From positions 1 to 11,671 of the forward strand of contig CAZFBE010000029.1 of the NCBI GenBank assembly GCA_964517115.1: a DNA stretch of 11,671 nucleotides. Direction: 5' to 3'. The notes beneath the pieces were generated by a model that worked only from the letters and a program-made list of their open reading frames with translations, was not told the origin of the DNA and did not search any database. The position numbers and the translations under genes were made by a program. The DNA is from UBA6624 sp964517115 [NCBI: uncultured bacterium]. GTDB lineage: Bacteria > UBP7 > UBA6624. This document shows positions 1 through 6,267 of this stretch, in pieces (the first letter of the stretch is position 1; every line of letters begins with the position of its first letter).

Positions 1-1214
1 CAGCTTTAAAGAAAAACAGGGGAGAGTTTTTTGCAATCTTGATGATTGCAGGTGCCAGTTTGATGTTCATGGTTGCTTCTTCCGACCTGGTTGCTATTTA
101 TCTTATGACGGAATTTTCATCAATATGCCTTTACCTTCTTGTAGGTTTTTCAAGAGCTGGGAGAAAATCTCCAGAAGCAATATTGAAATATTTTTTGATT
201 GGTGTTTTTTCAGGAATCTTAATATTATTCAGTGGAATGCTTTTTTATGGGCTCACAGGAACTACAAATCTTTATGATATAAACTTTTTATTATCTGTTG
301 GGCATCCTTACAAGGGTTTAATCGGGATTGCTATGGCTGTAATGATTGCTGGAATGGGGTACAAGATAGCCATTGCTCCTTTTCACCAGTGGTTCCCAGA
401 TGCTGTTGAAGGGGCTCCAGCACCCATAAGCGGATATATAAGTTTAGCTCCAAAGGTTGCTGGGCTTTGTGTTTGGATGAGGTTGTTTTTGCTTGGCTTG
501 GCTCCTATAACCGATATATGGATAGATTTACTGATAATACTTTCAATGCTTTCTATGACAATGGGTAATTTAAGTGCATTGAAGCAAAAAAACATCAAAA
601 GAATGCTTGCCTATTCTTCAATTGCGCATGTTGGTTTTGTAATGATGGCTATTATTGCTGCTGGAGTTTTACCTGGAGAACTTTCTTCTTTTCACAGCCA
701 AGGCTTTCAGTCCGCTTTGTTTTATATGTTTTGTTACGTGTTTATGAATGCCGGAGCTTTTGGTGTTCTGTCTTATTTGGAAACCAAAGGAATAAAACCT
801 ACATTGGATGGTTTTAGGGGTTTGTCAAGGAAGGAACCGATAATAGCTGCGTTAATGGTCATATTTTTAGCAAGTTTAGCAGGGATTCCCCCTACAGCAG
901 GTGCTTGGGCGAAATGGACTGTTTTTATTGCTGCAATGGAATCACAAAAATTATTACCCCTAGTTATAGTTGCGGGAGTGAATACTGTTATTGCCTTGTA
1001 TTATTATTTCGCTGTTGCAAGAGAGATGTATTTGCAAGATGTTAAAGAGGAATCAAACGTTATTCCAAATTCAGGACTAGCAAGTTCTATCCCAATTGCA
1101 GCAACTTTGATAATTACAGCAATAACAACAGTTATTATTGGTATCTATCCTGACGAAGCATGGAAGTTGGCTGCACATTCAGACATAATTTTTATTAAAG
1201 TTGGATTAATGTGA
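1..1214 (+). CDS. nuoN: NADH-quinone oxidoreductase subunit N (5' partial)
   Basis: Membrane subunit of respiratory complex I, one of the three antiporter-like (Mrp-type) proton-pumping subunits. The reading frame is open from position 3 to the edge and already reads as NuoN there (ALKKNRGEFFAILM), so the TTG at 39 is not the true start. About 403 residues are visible, and by comparison with family members of about 480 residues some 80 N-terminal residues lie outside the window. Family signatures seen: the transmembrane helix with KIAIAPFHQWFPDAVEGAP (about 360-420), the lysine-bearing helix after LKQKNIKRMLAYSSIAHVGF (about 580-645), and AGIPPTAGAWAKW (about 880-920). Many hydrophobic helices run throughout. 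It is normally the last gene of the nuo operon, so upstream nuo genes are expected. Its stop overlaps the GTG start of the next gene (GTGA). Confidence 0.95.
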   Translation, partial: ALKKNRGEFFAILMIAGASLMFMVASSDLVAIYLMTEFSSICLYLLVGFSRAGRKSPEAILKYFLIGVFSGILILFSGMLFYGLTGTTNLYDINFLLSVGHPYKGLIGIAMAVMIAGMGYKIAIAPFHQWFPDAVEGAPAPISGYISLAPKVAGLCVWMRLFLLGLAPITDIWIDLLIILSMLSMTMGNLSALKQKNIKRMLAYSSIAHVGFVMMAIIAAGVLPGELSSFHSQGFQSALFYMFCYVFMNAGAFGVLSYLETKGIKPTLDGFRGLSRKEPIIAALMVIFLASLAGIPPTAGAWAKWTVFIAAMESQKLLPLVIVAGVNTVIALYYYFAVAREMYLQDVKEESNVIPNSGLASSIPIAATLIITAITTVIIGIYPDEAWKLAAHSDIIFIKVGLM

Positions 1215-2959
1215 GATCCGGTTCGGGTCATTTGATTTTTTTCCTTCTTCTTCTTTTTTACATAACCTTCATACAAACCATAGGCCCTTCTAGAGAATTT
1301 GATATTTTTTTTGTTTCACTTGTAGGGGTAATATGTTGTTTGAGTATTGCAAGAAATAAAAATAATTTTCAAAATTCCTACATTTACTTATTAACGACAC
1401 TTATCCTCTTTGGAACTTTATTTTTTTATCCAGAATCTTTCCTTATCCTGAATGTTTCTTTGATTTGGTGGGTTGCACTTACGATTAAAAAAATTACAAG
1501 ATTCAATAAAGGGATATTCAACTATTGGCCTTATTTCTGTTTTGCTATAGCTTTGACTGGTTTTATATCTTATAAAAATAATGACTATACGATTTATACC
1601 TTTCCTTTAAACTGGCATAACCAATCTTGTATTTTGTTGGCAACAAGTATCCCTTTTTATCTTTTAAAAATTTTTAAGAGTAAAAAAAATATTGAAGTAG
1701 TAAGAGATAGTATTTTTTTGGTTTTTGTTTTTTATTGCATATATTTGACTAATTCAAAGGCAGGGGTTGCACTTAGTTTCATTTCACTATTTTCTCTTCC
1801 ATGGATATTGGGAAAAGGTATTTTTAAAAAGATGAAAAAGATATTATTTTTTTCTTCAGGGTTGGCTCTCTTTTCTATCTTCGGGTTTCCTGGTTTTTTT
1901 CAAAACTTAATGCAGGATTTTTCTTTCAGAAGTAGGTTGGCTTATTTTTCAGCTTCTTTTGAGATGGGCAAGAACAATCCTTTTTCTGGTGTTGGCTGGG
2001 GGCAGTTCAAATACCACTATCCCTCTTTTCAAACAGATATTGAATATGCAACAAATGATCCTCATTCCTGGATTTTTAGAGCTTGGGCAGAGGGTGGTTT
2101 TTTAGGTTTGATTTTAGTTTTTCTTTTGGTTTTCAGTTTCTTTAAAGCTTTTGGAAATAAAAATATGAAACCAGAAAATAAATGTTTTATAGTCGCTGCC
2201 GCAATGATTCTTATCCATGGCTTGGTCGACTTTCATGCAACCTTTGTTCCCATACCGCTGATATTAGGTTTCTTTTGGGGTTCTTCATCTGAAAAAAAAG
2301 AAAGAAAGATGTCTAGGTTTAGCCAGGAAAAAATTATTAATTTCTTGCCAATCTATATAGGTTTCATTTTTTGCATCTTGTCTATTGGGAGATATATGAA
2401 TCCAAGAGAATGTGGTCAGGAAAAATTTTCACACGAGTGTATAGACAAGTATCTTGAAAGAGGTTTTGGGTCTTTGGATTCTTCAGAAGACATTCAGAAA
2501 ATTTTCAAATTTTCTAATAGTTTGACCTTTTCGCATGTTAGGAGAATTGTTGAAAATAGATCTTATTTCCCAAAAAATATAAGCGTCCGACAATCTTTGT
2601 TGGCTCTTCAATATCCACAAAATACATTTATTACAAAATCTGAAAGATTGATTATTGCGCAAGAATTAAATTCAATAGATCCAATGAACAGGCCAGAAGT
2701 TGTTTTGATGCTCGTTAATGAAATGTGGCCACCAGTGGGGGAATCGGAGAAAAGAGAAATTGTTAGTATCATTGATAACATTCTAGAAATATGGCCAGAC
2801 TTCAAAAATGCAGAAGAAATCTTCAGTTTTAAACTGGATGCGAGAAAAAGAGGATTAAATATCATTTTTAGCAAATTATGGGAAATAAAGTCAATATTGT
2901 CAGAGGGAGAGCCTGAAAGAGAGTCGGCTTTAGAGAAATCAAAAAATTTTCTTAATTAA
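1211..2959 (+). CDS. O-antigen ligase / polymerase-like membrane protein (Wzy_C family)
   Basis: Multi-pass inner-membrane protein of 582 residues with about 12 predicted hydrophobic helices between residues 8 and 395. The signature is the large periplasmic loop between the helices near 226 and 293: arginines R240 and R242, then NNPFSGVGWGQFKYHY, then DPHSW with H285, followed by a glycine-rich helix start (AEGGFLGL). Arginine and histidine in this loop are the known functional residues of WaaL-type ligases, which transfer undecaprenyl-linked glycan to lipid A-core; related Wzy and PglL-type enzymes polymerise glycan or glycosylate protein. Residues 400 to 582 form a soluble, charged, probably periplasmic tail that I do not recognise. 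The GTG start overlaps the nuoN stop by 4 bp with no clear Shine-Dalgarno sequence, suggesting translational coupling. WaaA two genes downstream fits an LPS role, but sequence cannot separate ligase from polymerase. Confidence 0.75.
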   Translation: MRSGSGHLIFFLLLLFYITFIQTIGPSREFDIFFVSLVGVICCLSIARNKNNFQNSYIYLLTTLILFGTLFFYPESFLILNVSLIWWVALTIKKITRFNKGIFNYWPYFCFAIALTGFISYKNNDYTIYTFPLNWHNQSCILLATSIPFYLLKIFKSKKNIEVVRDSIFLVFVFYCIYLTNSKAGVALSFISLFSLPWILGKGIFKKMKKILFFSSGLALFSIFGFPGFFQNLMQDFSFRSRLAYFSASFEMGKNNPFSGVGWGQFKYHYPSFQTDIEYATNDPHSWIFRAWAEGGFLGLILVFLLVFSFFKAFGNKNMKPENKCFIVAAAMILIHGLVDFHATFVPIPLILGFFWGSSSEKKERKMSRFSQEKIINFLPIYIGFIFCILSIGRYMNPRECGQEKFSHECIDKYLERGFGSLDSSEDIQKIFKFSNSLTFSHVRRIVENRSYFPKNISVRQSLLALQYPQNTFITKSERLIIAQELNSIDPMNRPEVVLMLVNEMWPPVGESEKREIVSIIDNILEIWPDFKNAEEIFSFKLDARKRGLNIIFSKLWEIKSILSEGEPERESALEKSKNFLN

Positions 2960-2972
2960 TTGAATAGAATTT

Positions 2973-2994
2973 CCCCTAACATACTTTTAGGTGG
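2973..2994 (+). promoter_or_regulatory. gdhA ribosome binding site within a small hairpin
   Basis: AGGTGG at 2989-2994 lies 9 bases before the gdhA ATG and is the clearest Shine-Dalgarno sequence in the window. CCTAA at 2975-2979 is complementary to TTAGG at 2987-2991, giving a 5-bp stem with a 7-base loop that would cover half of the ribosome binding site. The Shine-Dalgarno assignment is well supported. Regulation by the hairpin is only inference, because the stem is short and AT-rich. Confidence 0.5.
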
Positions 2995-3003
2995 TTTTTA
3001 ATT

Positions 3004-4344
3004 ATGGCTAGTTATGCAGACAGTGTTATAAATCGTGTTGTTGAAAAGAATCCTAACGAAGTTGAATTTATCCAGGCGGTCAAAGAAGTTTTAGAGACAT
3101 TGTCTCCCGTTTTATCTTCAAATAAAAAATATCAAGAGAACAGTATTCTCGAAAGGATTGTTGAGCCTGAGAGGGTTATTATTTTTAGAGTTCCCTGGGT
3201 TGACAAAAATGGAAAAGTTCAAGTAAATAGAGCTTTTAGGATTCAGTTTAATAGCGCAATAGGCCCATACAAAGGAGGATTGAGGTTTCATCCTTCTGTG
3301 AATCTTTCAATATTGAAATTTCTTGCTTTTGAGCAAATATTCAAAAACAGCTTAACAACACTTCCAATGGGTGGCGGAAAAGGTGGTTCTGATTTTGATC
3401 CAAGGGGCAAGACTGATAATGAAGTCATGAGGTTTTGTCAATCATTTATGTCTGAGTTATCTAGGCACATTGGTTCAAATACAGATGTTCCTGCTGGGGA
3501 TATTGGTGTTGGTTCAAGAGAAATAGGCTATCTTTTTGGACAGTATAAAAAAATAAGAAAAGAATTTACTGGAGTTTTAACTGGAAAGAATTTAAATTGG
3601 GGAGGTTCTTTGATCAGGCCTGAAGCAACAGGATATGGGTGTGTTTATTTCGTTGACGAAATGCTAAAAGCAAATTCTGATAGTTTGAAAAATAAGACAG
3701 TGACAATTTCAGGAAGTGGAAATGTTGCTCAATTTGCATGTCAAAAAGTAAATGATCTTGGAGGGAAAGTAGTTTCTTTTTCTGATTCTGATGGAACTAT
3801 TTTTGATCCTGACGGAATAAATGAAGAAAAACTTTCTTATGTAATGAATTTGAAAAACGTTAAACGTGGAAGGATTAAGGATTACACAGATAAGTATAAA
3901 AAATCCACTTTTACAAATTCAAATCCGTGGTCTATAAAATGTGATGTTGCCTTGCCATGCGCAACTCAAAATGAAATAAATTCAAATGATGCAAAAAATC
4001 TCGTCGACAATGGTTGTTTTGCAATTTCTGAAGGTGCTAACATGCCAACAACCCCTAATGCTGTAGGGATTTTTCAAAAATCAAAAACGCTTTATGGGCC
4101 TGGGAAAGCTGCAAATGCAGGCGGTGTTGCTGTCAGTGGTTTGGAAATGTCCCAAAACTCGATGAGAACTGGTTGGACTAGAGAGGAAGTTGATTCAAGG
4201 TTGAAGGTCATAATGGAGAGTATCCATGATCAGTGTTTGACAACCGCACAAAATTATGATTGTTCAGGAGATTATGTTACTGGAGCCAATATTGCTGGTT
4301 TTGTAAAAGTTGCTGATTCAATGATTGATCAGGGTGTTGTTTAA
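3004..4344 (+). CDS. gdhA: NADP-specific glutamate dehydrogenase
   Basis: Catalyses reductive amination of 2-oxoglutarate with ammonium and NADPH to glutamate (EC 1.4.1.4), a cytosolic hexamer that feeds ammonia into amino acid synthesis. The 446 residues match the 447 of E. coli GdhA almost end to end. Visible motifs: IGPYKGGLRFHPSVNLSILK (substrate lysine), PMGGGKGGSDFDPRGK with catalytic lysine K126, VPAGDIGVGSREIG with catalytic aspartate D166, SLIRPEATGYG, the Rossmann-fold SGSGNVAQFA followed by SDSDGT (a serine rather than an acidic residue after the second strand, consistent with NADP use), and C-terminal GPGKAANAGGVAVSG and TGANIAGFVKVADSMIDQGV. The ATG at 3004 has the good ribosome site AGGTGG. 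It sits 44 bp after the ligase gene and 12 bp before waaA, so probably in the same transcript, although its own promoter is possible (TAGAAT at 2965-2970 resembles a -10 box). Confidence 0.97.
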   Translation: MASYADSVINRVVEKNPNEVEFIQAVKEVLETLSPVLSSNKKYQENSILERIVEPERVIIFRVPWVDKNGKVQVNRAFRIQFNSAIGPYKGGLRFHPSVNLSILKFLAFEQIFKNSLTTLPMGGGKGGSDFDPRGKTDNEVMRFCQSFMSELSRHIGSNTDVPAGDIGVGSREIGYLFGQYKKIRKEFTGVLTGKNLNWGGSLIRPEATGYGCVYFVDEMLKANSDSLKNKTVTISGSGNVAQFACQKVNDLGGKVVSFSDSDGTIFDPDGINEEKLSYVMNLKNVKRGRIKDYTDKYKKSTFTNSNPWSIKCDVALPCATQNEINSNDAKNLVDNGCFAISEGANMPTTPNAVGIFQKSKTLYGPGKAANAGGVAVSGLEMSQNSMRTGWTREEVDSRLKVIMESIHDQCLTTAQNYDCSGDYVTGANIAGFVKVADSMIDQGVV

Positions 4345-4356
4345 TCGATTTAATTT

Positions 4357-5604
4357 ATGTTCTGGCTTGAAGTCTATAAATCTTTAGGCAATTTTTTTTC
4401 ACCTTTGTTTGGTTTTTATTTAACCTTGAGGGGTGGTATTGATGATTTTGACCATTTGAGATTGGGGCGTATTCCAAAAATTCCAAAATCTAGAATCTGG
4501 ATACATTCTGTAAGTGTTGGGGAGTTAAAAGCAGTAGAACCATTCATTGAGGATTTGAAAAAAAGAAATTACAAAATCCTCCTTACTACCGGAACTAGAT
4601 CTGGTTTTAGTCTTGCAAAACGCATTTATGAAAAAGACCCTAGTGTTTTTGTTACTGTTATTCCTTTTGATTTTCCTCAAAATGTTAAATCTTTTCTCAA
4701 GCAAGCTCAGCCAAAAGCGGTTTTCTTTGTTGAAACAGAATTATGGCCACTATATATAAATGAATGCAAAAAACAAAAAATTCGATTGTTTTGGCTGAAT
4801 GGAAGGATATCCGACAGAGCTTTTAGGTCCAAAGGTCTTTATTACACGGCATTGTCTTGGATGATTGGCCAATTTGATTTATGTTTAATGAAGAGTTTGG
4901 AAGACCTGAGGAAGGCTACACTTATTTCTAAATCAAGTAACTATAAAAAAATGAAGGGTGTTTGTCTTGGTGATTTGAAATATGACAAGATCCCCAAGTT
5001 AAAAAAAATTAAACGTTCTGAACTTGGTCTTAAAAATGAAAAGGTTATCATTCTAGGAAGTTCTCATAATGGAGAAGAGGATTTGTTGCTTGATGCTTAC
5101 AGTTATTTAAAAAAGAAATTTAAAGATTTGAAATTGATAATTGCTCCAAGGAAGGTTGAAAGGAAAACCCATGTTGGTAAGATGTTCTCAGAATTCAATA
5201 CAGCATTTTGGTCAGAAAATAAAAGTTTTGATTGGGGCAATCTCGATATTCTCATAATTGACAAAATTGGATTTTTGGCACAGCTTTATTCTGTAGCAGA
5301 TATTGCTTTGGTTGGAGGTTCCTGGGTGAAGAGAGGGGGGCATAATCCAATTGAACCTTCATTCTTTGGGGTTCCAACAATATTTGGACCATCAATGGAT
5401 AATTTCAGAGAGGTTGCTCAGTATCTTGTAAATTCAGGTGGAGCAATGTGTATTTCCAGCAATGAACTTTTAGATGTTATTGAAAATCTTTTAACAAACA
5501 AAGACAAGAGAAAAGAGGTCGGGCTTTTTGCATTCGAGGCCATAAAAACAAGAAAGGGTGTTTCTAAAAGGATGTTTAATGAGATTGAGACATTGATTCA
5601 ATAA
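4357..5604 (+). CDS. waaA: 3-deoxy-D-manno-octulosonic acid (Kdo) transferase
   Basis: Transfers Kdo from CMP-Kdo to the lipid IVA precursor of LPS at the cytoplasmic face of the inner membrane; a GT-B glycosyltransferase of family GT30, also called KdtA. The 415 residues match the usual 400-430. The N-terminus (SLGNFFSPLFGFYLTLRGG) is the typical hydrophobic membrane anchor. IWIHSVSVGELKAVEP carries the catalytic-base glutamate E56, followed by TTGTRSG, VETELWP (E128), GSSHNGEE (234-241), and the donor-binding GGHNPIEPSFFGVPTIFGPS (H329, E333). It starts 12 bp after gdhA with no recognisable Shine-Dalgarno sequence. The last 29 bp overlap the 3' end of pyrE on the other strand. Whether it adds one or two Kdo residues cannot be read from sequence. 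Its presence shows the organism makes Kdo-containing LPS. Confidence 0.95.
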   Translation: MFWLEVYKSLGNFFSPLFGFYLTLRGGIDDFDHLRLGRIPKIPKSRIWIHSVSVGELKAVEPFIEDLKKRNYKILLTTGTRSGFSLAKRIYEKDPSVFVTVIPFDFPQNVKSFLKQAQPKAVFFVETELWPLYINECKKQKIRLFWLNGRISDRAFRSKGLYYTALSWMIGQFDLCLMKSLEDLRKATLISKSSNYKKMKGVCLGDLKYDKIPKLKKIKRSELGLKNEKVIILGSSHNGEEDLLLDAYSYLKKKFKDLKLIIAPRKVERKTHVGKMFSEFNTAFWSENKSFDWGNLDILIIDKIGFLAQLYSVADIALVGGSWVKRGGHNPIEPSFFGVPTIFGPSMDNFREVAQYLVNSGGAMCISSNELLDVIENLLTNKDKRKEVGLFAFEAIKTRKGVSKRMFNEIETLIQ

Positions 5605-6157
5605 GATTCGAAAGAGTGAACAGTCTTTGAAAGGGGATTTTTTCTTCAGAAAAAAGATCAACACTTCCCTCTTCTCTATCAACCATTGTGATTATCCCTA
5701 TAACATTATGATCCACTTTCTTAACTGCATTTGTTGCTATCATTGCAGAAGATCCAGTCGTTGTTACATCTTCCAAGATTATTAAATTTGAATTTTTCTT
5801 GAGTAACCCTTCAATCTGCTTGCCTGTCCCTCTATCTTTTTTTTCTTTCCTTACGACAAAGGGGAGCCAATCTATTTTTCTTGATTTAGCTTCTAAACTT
5901 ATTGCATAGGCCAAAGGATCTGCTCCAAGGGTCAATCCCCCAATTGCATCTGGACTCCATCCTTTTTTTAAAATTTTGTCTATTAAAAGATTTGCAGTTA
6001 TTTTTAACAATTCAGGATTCATTGTTATTATCTTTCCATCAAGATAGTATTTGCTTTTTTTACCTGAAGCAAGTGAAAAATATTCTCCTTCTTTTGCAAT
6101 TTTTAAAGCTTTCTCAGAAAGTATTTTTAATATTTGATTTTTTTCTATTGGGTTCAT
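5576..6157 (-). CDS. pyrE: Orotate phosphoribosyltransferase
   Basis: Joins orotate to PRPP, giving orotidine 5'-monophosphate and pyrophosphate in UMP synthesis (EC 2.4.2.10); cytosolic dimer. The 193 residues fit the short bacterial OPRT group. Visible: FSLASGKKSKYYLDGK (about 27-42, substrate region), GGLTLGADPLAYAI (73-86), the flexible catalytic loop RKEKKDRGTGKQIEG (103-117) and the type I PRPP-binding motif LIILEDVTTTGSS (125-137) with the adjacent acidic pair E129/D130. It is the only minus-strand gene here. Its start is ATG at 6155-6157, with a consensus TATAAT only about 10 bases upstream and no Shine-Dalgarno sequence, so the transcript may be nearly leaderless. It converges on waaA with overlapping 3' ends and no standard terminator between them. 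Confidence 0.95.
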   Translation of the reverse strand: MNPIEKNQILKILSEKALKIAKEGEYFSLASGKKSKYYLDGKIITMNPELLKITANLLIDKILKKGWSPDAIGGLTLGADPLAYAISLEAKSRKIDWLPFVVRKEKKDRGTGKQIEGLLKKNSNLIILEDVTTTGSSAMIATNAVKKVDHNVIGIITMVDREEGSVDLFSEEKIPFQRLFTLSNLIESMSQSH

Positions 6158-6167
6158 TCTTTGTACA

Positions 6168-6173
6168 ATTATA
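6168..6173 (-). promoter_or_regulatory. Candidate -10 box of the pyrE promoter
   Basis: On the minus strand this reads TATAAT, a perfect -10 consensus. It lies 10 bases upstream of the pyrE ATG, which would place the transcription start only a few bases before the start codon. The best -35-like hexamer, TTATCA, matches TTGACA in four of six positions, but its spacing is about 19 bases, longer than ideal. In an AT-rich genome such matches occur by chance, so the call is moderate. Confidence 0.4.
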
Positions 6174-6209
6174 GATATAGGATAGATAAGATTGATAAGG
6201 TTTTTCTAT

Positions 6210-6223
6210 TTAAACCTGTTTAA
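6210..6223. promoter_or_regulatory. Palindrome in the divergent intergenic region, candidate operator
   Basis: TTAAAC-CT-GTTTAA is a perfect 6-2-6 inverted repeat between the divergent genes pyrE and the large outer-membrane protein gene. It lies about 53 bases upstream of the pyrE start and 44 bases upstream of the barrel gene start. Size and symmetry suit a dimeric DNA-binding regulator, and the position would allow control of either gene. No known operator consensus was recognised. Confidence 0.35.
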
Positions 6224-6225
6224 TT

Positions 6226-6250
6226 GGAGTAATTTTTACTCCGTTTTACT
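6226..6250 (+). promoter_or_regulatory. Hairpin plus direct heptamer repeat upstream of the barrel gene
   Basis: GGAGTAA (6226-6232), a TTT loop and TTACTCC (6236-6242) form a perfect 7-bp stem. The second arm overlaps the first copy of a direct repeat, TTTTACT, at 6234-6240 and 6244-6250, spaced exactly 10 bp or about one helical turn. TAAAAT follows at 6251-6256 (-10-like), then the weak ribosome site AGAAGA at 6257-6262 and the ATG at 6268. It is unlikely to be a terminator for the plus strand, because no plus-strand gene lies just upstream. It could be an activator site with direct repeats or an RNA structure in the leader. Confidence 0.35.
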
Positions 6251-6267
6251 TAAAATAGAAGATATTA

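Noticed and set aside
39-41. TTG as the start of nuoN
   Set aside because: The frame is open upstream to position 3 and the extra residues match the NuoN family, so the gene is simply cut by the window edge.
383-598. Minus-strand reading frame inside nuoN
   Set aside because: It is a shadow of conserved nuoN codons with no ribosome site and no recognisable protein features. The same applies to the other minus-strand frames inside the ligase, barrel and acetyltransferase genes.
5607-5643. Possible terminator after waaA (stem 5607-5631, T run 5638-5643)
   Set aside because: The stem needs a bulged G, is AT-rich, and the T run begins several bases after it with AGGGGA between. It also lies within pyrE codons.
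5638-5655. Perfect 7-bp inverted repeat TTTTTTC/GAAAAAA within pyrE
   Set aside because: Six of the seven pairs are A-T, it encodes normal pyrE residues, and such repeats are expected by chance in AT-rich coding sequence.
5902-6174. 90-residue plus-strand reading frame opposite pyrE
   Set aside because: It lies almost wholly antisense to the well-supported pyrE, is rich in Leu and Phe as expected from the complement of lysine-rich coding, and shows no motif.
6226-6242. Hairpin as a transcription terminator
   Set aside because: There is no plus-strand gene just upstream to terminate, and the stem is not followed by a long T run. On the minus strand it lies upstream of pyrE, not downstream.
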